A DNA stretch of 38,498 bases, taken from NCBI GenBank assembly GCA_020436025.1, contig JAGQYP010000036.1:1-38498 (forward strand), given 5' to 3'. Position numbers and translations under genes: made by a program. Positions 34,268 to 38,498 of this stretch are shown here, piece by piece (within the stretch, counting starts at the first letter, position 1; each line of letters opens with the position of its first letter). Under the pieces are notes generated by a model that saw only the letters and a list, made by a program, of their open reading frames with translations, ran no database searches and was not told the DNA's origin. This DNA is from Crocinitomicaceae bacterium (GTDB lineage Bacteria > Bacteroidota > Bacteroidia > Flavobacteriales_D > Crocinitomicaceae).

Positions 34268-35411
34268 ATTCCTTTGCTTTTTCTCGTGCGTTAATATCTA
34301 CTTCCTTCAAGGTGTTTAAGTCTACAATGGCTTTGTTTTGCATCGTTAAAAACACTTTTTGGTTGACCTCATAAATCTGATTGAACGTAATTTTTCCAAT
34401 TAAAAAAGCTTGAACGGCAATTTCATTGGAAGCATTTAAAGCACAAGGCAAGATTCCTCCTTGATTCAAAACTTGAATTGCCAGTTCCAAATTGGGGTAG
34501 TGGGAGGTTTCCACTTTAGAAAAGTTCAATTGCCCGATTTTTGAAAAATCAATCCTTTCTATAGATGATTTAATTCTTTCCGGATAACACAAAGCATACT
34601 GAATGGGTCCTTTCATGTCTGTAGCGCCCATTTGTGCTTTGACAGAACCATCTTCGAATTGAACCATGCTATGTACCAAAGATTCCGGGTGAATCAATAA
34701 TTCAATTTGAGCTGGTTTCAGACCAAATAACCATTGTGCTTCAATCATTTCGAAACCTTTATTGATCATGGTGGCACTATCTACAGAAATTTTGGCTCCC
34801 ATTTTCCATGTAGGATGCGAAATGGCTTGTTGAGGTTGAACCATTTCCAACTCTTCCGGCAATTTCCCTCTAAATGGCCCGCCACTTGCGGTTAAAATGA
34901 TTTTTTCAATCGGATTGTCAAATTCACCTAGCAAACACTGAAAAATGGCCGAATGTTCAGAATCTATTGGAACTAAACGAGCGGTTGATTTTTTCAATTT
35001 TTCAGCAATGAGAGGCCCAGCGACAACCAAACTCTCCTTATTAGCCAAAGCGACTCTTTTATTGGCTTCAATAGCTGAAAGAGTAGGCTCTAAGCCTGCA
35101 AATCCAATCAAGGCATTTAAAACAATGTCAACCTCCTTTGTAGAAACAATTTGATTCAATGATTCAGCTCCAAAATAGACTTTCACATCGTCTTCCCAAA
35201 GAGCTGTTTTTACTTTTTCGTAATCTGTTTCTTTGCTTACAACAACACAATCGGGAAGAAATTTTTTCGCTTGTTGAATAAGCAAATCGGTATTTTGGTG
35301 ACAACTTAAAGCATAAACTTCAAACTGATCATGCAAGGAGTCGACAACTTCCAGGGCTTGTTGACCCACAGAGCCAGTTGAACCTAATATGATCACACTT
35401 TTTTTTGTCAA
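34236..35411 (-). CDS. dxr: 1-deoxy-D-xylulose-5-phosphate reductoisomerase
   Basis: 391 residues; second step of the MEP isoprenoid pathway, NADPH-dependent, cytoplasmic. The dinucleotide-binding motif is GSTGSVGQQ (10-18). The metal ligands sit in PIDSEHSAIFQCL, Asp150 and Glu152, the same numbering as the E. coli enzyme, with the catalytic loop TASGGPFRG after it and HPTWKMGAKISVDSATMINKG and IHPESLVHSMV further on. It is divergent from the SUFU gene with only 47 bp between the start codons. Confidence 0.97.
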   Translation of the reverse strand: MTKKSVIILGSTGSVGQQALEVVDSLHDQFEVYALSCHQNTDLLIQQAKKFLPDCVVVSKETDYEKVKTALWEDDVKVYFGAESLNQIVSTKEVDIVLNALIGFAGLEPTLSAIEANKRVALANKESLVVAGPLIAEKLKKSTARLVPIDSEHSAIFQCLLGEFDNPIEKIILTASGGPFRGKLPEELEMVQPQQAISHPTWKMGAKISVDSATMINKGFEMIEAQWLFGLKPAQIELLIHPESLVHSMVQFEDGSVKAQMGATDMKGPIQYALCYPERIKSSIERIDFSKIGQLNFSKVETSHYPNLELAIQVLNQGGILPCALNASNEIAVQAFLIGKITFNQIYEVNQKVFLTMQNKAIVDLNTLKEVDINAREKAKEFIGVLQTDLR

Positions 35412-35458
35412 TTCCTTGGGATTTGCCGCGAAGCTAAAGAATTATCTTTTTTCAATCA

Positions 35459-36097
35459 ATGGATTCCTTACTTTTGTGGAAAATGTGTGACGTGGTAGCA
35501 GACCTAAAAAGTAGATTTTCCTTTCAAACAGAACAACATTCCGATCTGATTCCAGAAAAAAACATTAAAGTTCATGCTTTTACAGGACTTGAATGGGGAA
35601 ACAGTACCTTGATCGTAACCGAAGGACTTTCTTCCTATCAAATGAAAATGCCACAGGGACTGGAAAACAAATCCAGAGTGGAATTAATGTTTTTATTTAC
35701 TTCTGATTTTGATTCAGAAAATTGGATTTACAAAGGGATGGATGTGAAATTGGTACTGAAGAAAATTGCCAGTTTGATCACCGACAAAGATTCCTGGATT
35801 GGAGCAGGTCATACTTTCCCAAATGTGAGTCCGGAACCCACCATTTCAATCTACACGGAAATGGATCAGTTTATGCTGATTGAACCCCTGGTTTTTAAAG
35901 AAGAATTGTCTGGATTGAAAAATGAAAATGAAGACGTAACCTATTTGGCGATTATTCCTTTATTCAAAAAGGAGTTGGACTACAAGTTAAAAAATGGGGC
36001 ATATTCTTTGATGAAAAGATTGAAGAAAAATGAGGTCACAGAATTATTTGAAATGAAAAGACCCATCGTTTTGAAAAGAAAATTTTTCGGTCTGTAA
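35459..36097 (+). CDS. SUFU (suppressor of fused) domain protein
   Basis: 212 residues, soluble, no signal peptide. The central pattern resembles bacterial SUFU proteins: TEGLSSYQMKMPQGLENKSRVELMFLF (shown by position about 59-86), then a Trp, an amphipathic helix and WIGAGHTFPN (about 120-130). Bacterial SUFU proteins are known mainly as proposed immunity proteins in polymorphic toxin systems, and sometimes as solitary proteins. No toxin gene is visible here. The stop overlaps the start of the next gene by 1 bp (TAATG). Confidence 0.8.
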   Translation: MDSLLLWKMCDVVADLKSRFSFQTEQHSDLIPEKNIKVHAFTGLEWGNSTLIVTEGLSSYQMKMPQGLENKSRVELMFLFTSDFDSENWIYKGMDVKLVLKKIASLITDKDSWIGAGHTFPNVSPEPTISIYTEMDQFMLIEPLVFKEELSGLKNENEDVTYLAIIPLFKKELDYKLKNGAYSLMKRLKKNEVTELFEMKRPIVLKRKFFGL

Positions 36098-36747
36098 TGA
36101 AGTGGATTTTTGGAATCATATTGGCATTCACCCTACATTCATGCTTCGATATCATTGAGGAAGTAAACTTTAATGAAGATGGTTCCGGTAATTTCTCCTA
36201 TCAAATCAATTTAGGTAAATACAAATTCACTTTGGACAATATCATGAAACTGGATTCCATTGGAAAATTCAAGATTCCTACCAATGAGGATATTCGGAAA
36301 GATTTGGTTGACCTTCAAGCTCAACTTAACAAAATTGAAGGCGCTTCAAGTGTAAAGTGCTCAGGTGATTTTGAATACTATCTTTTTAAGATCACAGGAA
36401 ATTTTAAAAATGTGGAGGCTCTCAACAAGGCTTATACGGCCATTTATAATTTCAAGAGAAATGAAAAACTACCCACAATTGAAGCCTATAAATACGATGG
36501 CAAATCCTTTGTACGCAATGAAAAAGAACCTAAAACCGACATTTTTGCCAAGAATACCTTTTTAAAAGAAAATCAGTTTACTGAAGGCAAGATCATGATC
36601 GTGACCAGATTTGCCGCAGAAGTTTTAACGGTTTCCAATGGTAAAACGATCATTTCAAAGAATAAACAAGCCACATTAACCAAATGTACGGCTGCAGAAC
36701 TAATGAAGAATCCTGCAATTATCAATTGCGAAGTAAAATTGAAATAA
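36097..36747 (+). CDS. Putative lipoprotein of unknown function
   Basis: 216 residues. A short signal peptide (MKWIFGIILAFTLHSC) places the lipid-bearing Cys at 16. The mature part starts FDIIEEVNFNEDGSGNFSYQINLG, a pattern of a beta-hairpin with an acidic, Gly-rich turn that recurs in Bacteroidota secreted proteins. Two Cys (SVKCSGDF, LTKCTAAEL) may pair. I do not recognise a family. The start overlaps the SUFU gene by 1 bp and the stop is 1 bp before the next ATG, so the three genes form a tight operon. Confidence 0.82.
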   Translation: MKWIFGIILAFTLHSCFDIIEEVNFNEDGSGNFSYQINLGKYKFTLDNIMKLDSIGKFKIPTNEDIRKDLVDLQAQLNKIEGASSVKCSGDFEYYLFKITGNFKNVEALNKAYTAIYNFKRNEKLPTIEAYKYDGKSFVRNEKEPKTDIFAKNTFLKENQFTEGKIMIVTRFAAEVLTVSNGKTIISKNKQATLTKCTAAELMKNPAIINCEVKLK

Positions 36748-36748
36748 A

Positions 36749-38498
36749 ATGAAAAAGACGATCCTATTTTTAAGCAGTATAGCTCTTGGAATTAACATGT
36801 TTGCTCAAGAATTGATGGACCAAATTCCTGCAAATTCAAATTTTGTGATTCAATTGGGTTTTGATCAAATGGAAAAGATTTATCCTACTTCAAAACTCTT
36901 TAAGCAAGAAATATGGATGGATGCCGCGAAAGAGTTAGATGTTAAAACTTTAAGCGAAACGGGGATCAATTATAAAAAACCCGCCTTGTTTAGTGCCGAA
37001 TTCACCGATACTTGCAACTACTTCTCCCTTCATTATGAAATTGCCAACTCCAAGCAGTATTATGAGTTTCTCGCCAAGAACATGAGAAACATGGAACTAA
37101 CGAAAAACTACAAAGGATCAGGGATTACATTGGTGAAAAACAATCAAAACGGCTATATGTTTGTGACCGAAACCTATGCTGTGATTGTTTTTGCAGAGAT
37201 CAATAGAAATTATAGACGTAACAACATCGATTATTTGTTGGAAGTGTATTATGAAGAGCTGCGTCAGTATGAATACGAATACGAACAAAAAGATGCGATC
37301 CAAGGAATTTTAGCTCGTGAACGAATGTTGGAGCTTTTAATGAACAAAGGCAATTCTTTTAAAACCTCGAAGAGCTATCAATTAAAAGATGAGACCCATG
37401 AAATCACTGTTTGGATGAATTTGCTGTTTAGTAAACTACAAACAATCAATGAATTAGGATTCAGAGGGTTAGGAGGAGTGATGAGTATTTTGGATTCGTA
37501 TTCAGTTTATGATGTTTCCATGGAAAAAGGGGCCATCAATATGGATATGCAGATGGATTTTAGCCCTGAAATAAAATCAGAAATGATGGCTTTGGTGAAG
37601 AATCGAAAACTAAATCCAGAACTTTTCAAGTATTTACCAAAAGAGCGCTTGATGACTTACGCATTGTCTAATGATCCCGGAGCTTATTATCAGTGGATGA
37701 AAAAATACATAGCTGAAGCAATTGGCAGGAGATACTTTTCGAACGGAACCATGAATGATATAGTGGATTTGATCGGGACTATTTTAGATGAAAAGGCGAT
37801 TTCAACTTTAATGACGGGAGATGTGGTGGCTTCATGGAATAAGATGGAAGTAATCGAATATGAATACAAATCCAATCGATACAACGATAATTTTGAAATG
37901 GAAGAATACGTAAAGAAGAGAAAGGTTGAATTTCCTCAGTTTACGGTTGTGACAGGAATTCAGAACATGGATTTCTTCCAAAAGATTCTTAACATTTTGA
38001 AACGAGAAAATTTAGTAAAAGAAGAAAATGATTATTTGTTGATTCCCGCTGGGAGAGAGATTCCCTCAGGTTTGGGGATTTACCTAAAAAACAATGTTTT
38101 AATCATTTCAAATGACTTCCAAATGTTGAATGGTCTCAAAGAAAATAAAGATTATGGCAAGGAAGAAATGGATACAGAAACCAGTTTCTACGCACATTTG
38201 AATATCCGTAAACTTTTTGATTTTCTAGCTGAAGAAACAACCAATTTTTATGAATACAATGGATTTGATTTTGTAAGGAAAACATTTGATGAACTGGAAA
38301 TTAGATCGATTACTTCACAGAAAGATCATTTTCAAGTTAGTACTAGTTTGAAAATGGTTGATTCTAAATCCAATGCTTATGTCAGTGCGATGAATGGTTT
38401 GAACGATATGTATGTTAAATCAGAAGTAAATAAGGATAAAGGAAAATATGAGTTTTATTCTGCCAAATTGAACGCCATGATTAAGAAGTATGAGGCAC
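36749..38498 (+). CDS. Large exported protein, truncated by the window end
   Basis: At least 583 residues; the 3' end lies beyond the window. A signal peptide (MKKTILFLSSIALGINMFAQ) leads to ELMDQIPANSNFVIQLGFDQMEK. This opening and the alternating beta/helix texture recall the DUF4836/DUF3352-type proteins of Bacteroidota, but I cannot confirm the family. It is rich in Tyr, Asn, Lys and Glu and has no lipobox, so it is probably periplasmic. Later phrases such as LPKERLMTYALSNDPGAYYQW and VVTGIQNMDFFQKI may mark a second copy of the same module. It starts 1 bp after the preceding lipoprotein gene. Confidence 0.8.
   Translation, partial: MKKTILFLSSIALGINMFAQELMDQIPANSNFVIQLGFDQMEKIYPTSKLFKQEIWMDAAKELDVKTLSETGINYKKPALFSAEFTDTCNYFSLHYEIANSKQYYEFLAKNMRNMELTKNYKGSGITLVKNNQNGYMFVTETYAVIVFAEINRNYRRNNIDYLLEVYYEELRQYEYEYEQKDAIQGILARERMLELLMNKGNSFKTSKSYQLKDETHEITVWMNLLFSKLQTINELGFRGLGGVMSILDSYSVYDVSMEKGAINMDMQMDFSPEIKSEMMALVKNRKLNPELFKYLPKERLMTYALSNDPGAYYQWMKKYIAEAIGRRYFSNGTMNDIVDLIGTILDEKAISTLMTGDVVASWNKMEVIEYEYKSNRYNDNFEMEEYVKKRKVEFPQFTVVTGIQNMDFFQKILNILKRENLVKEENDYLLIPAGREIPSGLGIYLKNNVLIISNDFQMLNGLKENKDYGKEEMDTETSFYAHLNIRKLFDFLAEETTNFYEYNGFDFVRKTFDELEIRSITSQKDHFQVSTSLKMVDSKSNAYVSAMNGLNDMYVKSEVNKDKGKYEFYSAKLNAMIKKYEA

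Overview
The window looks like chromosomal DNA of a member of the Bacteroidota, most likely a marine or freshwater Flavobacteriales species (Crocinitomicaceae- or Cryomorphaceae-like). The grounds are the AT-rich base composition, promoter elements of the TAnnTTTG type, very short or absent Shine-Dalgarno sequences, many lipoproteins with short N-termini, a type IX secretion (T9SS) C-terminal sorting domain, a monomeric isocitrate dehydrogenase, and a complete his operon in the order hisG-D-C-B-H-A-F-IE. I see no rRNA, tRNA, insertion sequence, prophage or CRISPR array. Most of the window is core metabolism interleaved with lineage-specific envelope proteins.

Layout. 1-5132: the edge of a lipoprotein gene, monomeric NADP-isocitrate dehydrogenase (icd), then three tandem paralogous lipoproteins with a hydrophobic C-terminal domain, one of them split by an in-frame TAA. 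5342-8463: an orphan glutamine amidotransferase (pabA/trpG type), an OmpA-domain secreted protein and a bestrophin-like channel. 8494-11897: an RhlE-type DEAD-box helicase, a 2,4-dienoyl-CoA-reductase-type SDR and a T9SS-exported PHB-depolymerase-like esterase. 12014-18699: PepD dipeptidase plus a lipoprotein, a DUF1801 protein, formate-tetrahydrofolate ligase (fhs), a candidate small ORF or RNA, and a large MORN/YwqK-repeat protein. 18919-26122: the his operon with its leader. 26127-29863: three lipocalin-like lipoproteins, a small secreted protein and an M49 dipeptidyl-peptidase lipoprotein. 30125-35411: a membrane protein, a DUF349 coiled-coil protein, a PfkB sugar kinase, a lipoprotein and dxr. 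35459-38498: a SUFU-domain protein, a lipoprotein and a large exported protein cut by the window end.

The most informative region is the his leader. It carries a promoter, an 18-residue leader peptide with five His codons in six, a strong intrinsic terminator and a plausible antiterminator pairing. A 10-11 nt word from the terminator loop recurs at the hisG start codon, and its complement lies between the two. Mutually exclusive pairings could therefore couple transcription attenuation to hisG translation. Other points of note are the nonsense-split paralog, palindromic intergenic repeats at 14246-14505, short dispersed repeats that occupy the gaps of the his operon and encode the end of HisA, and a 9-bp perfect inverted repeat around a promoter element at 26519-26548.
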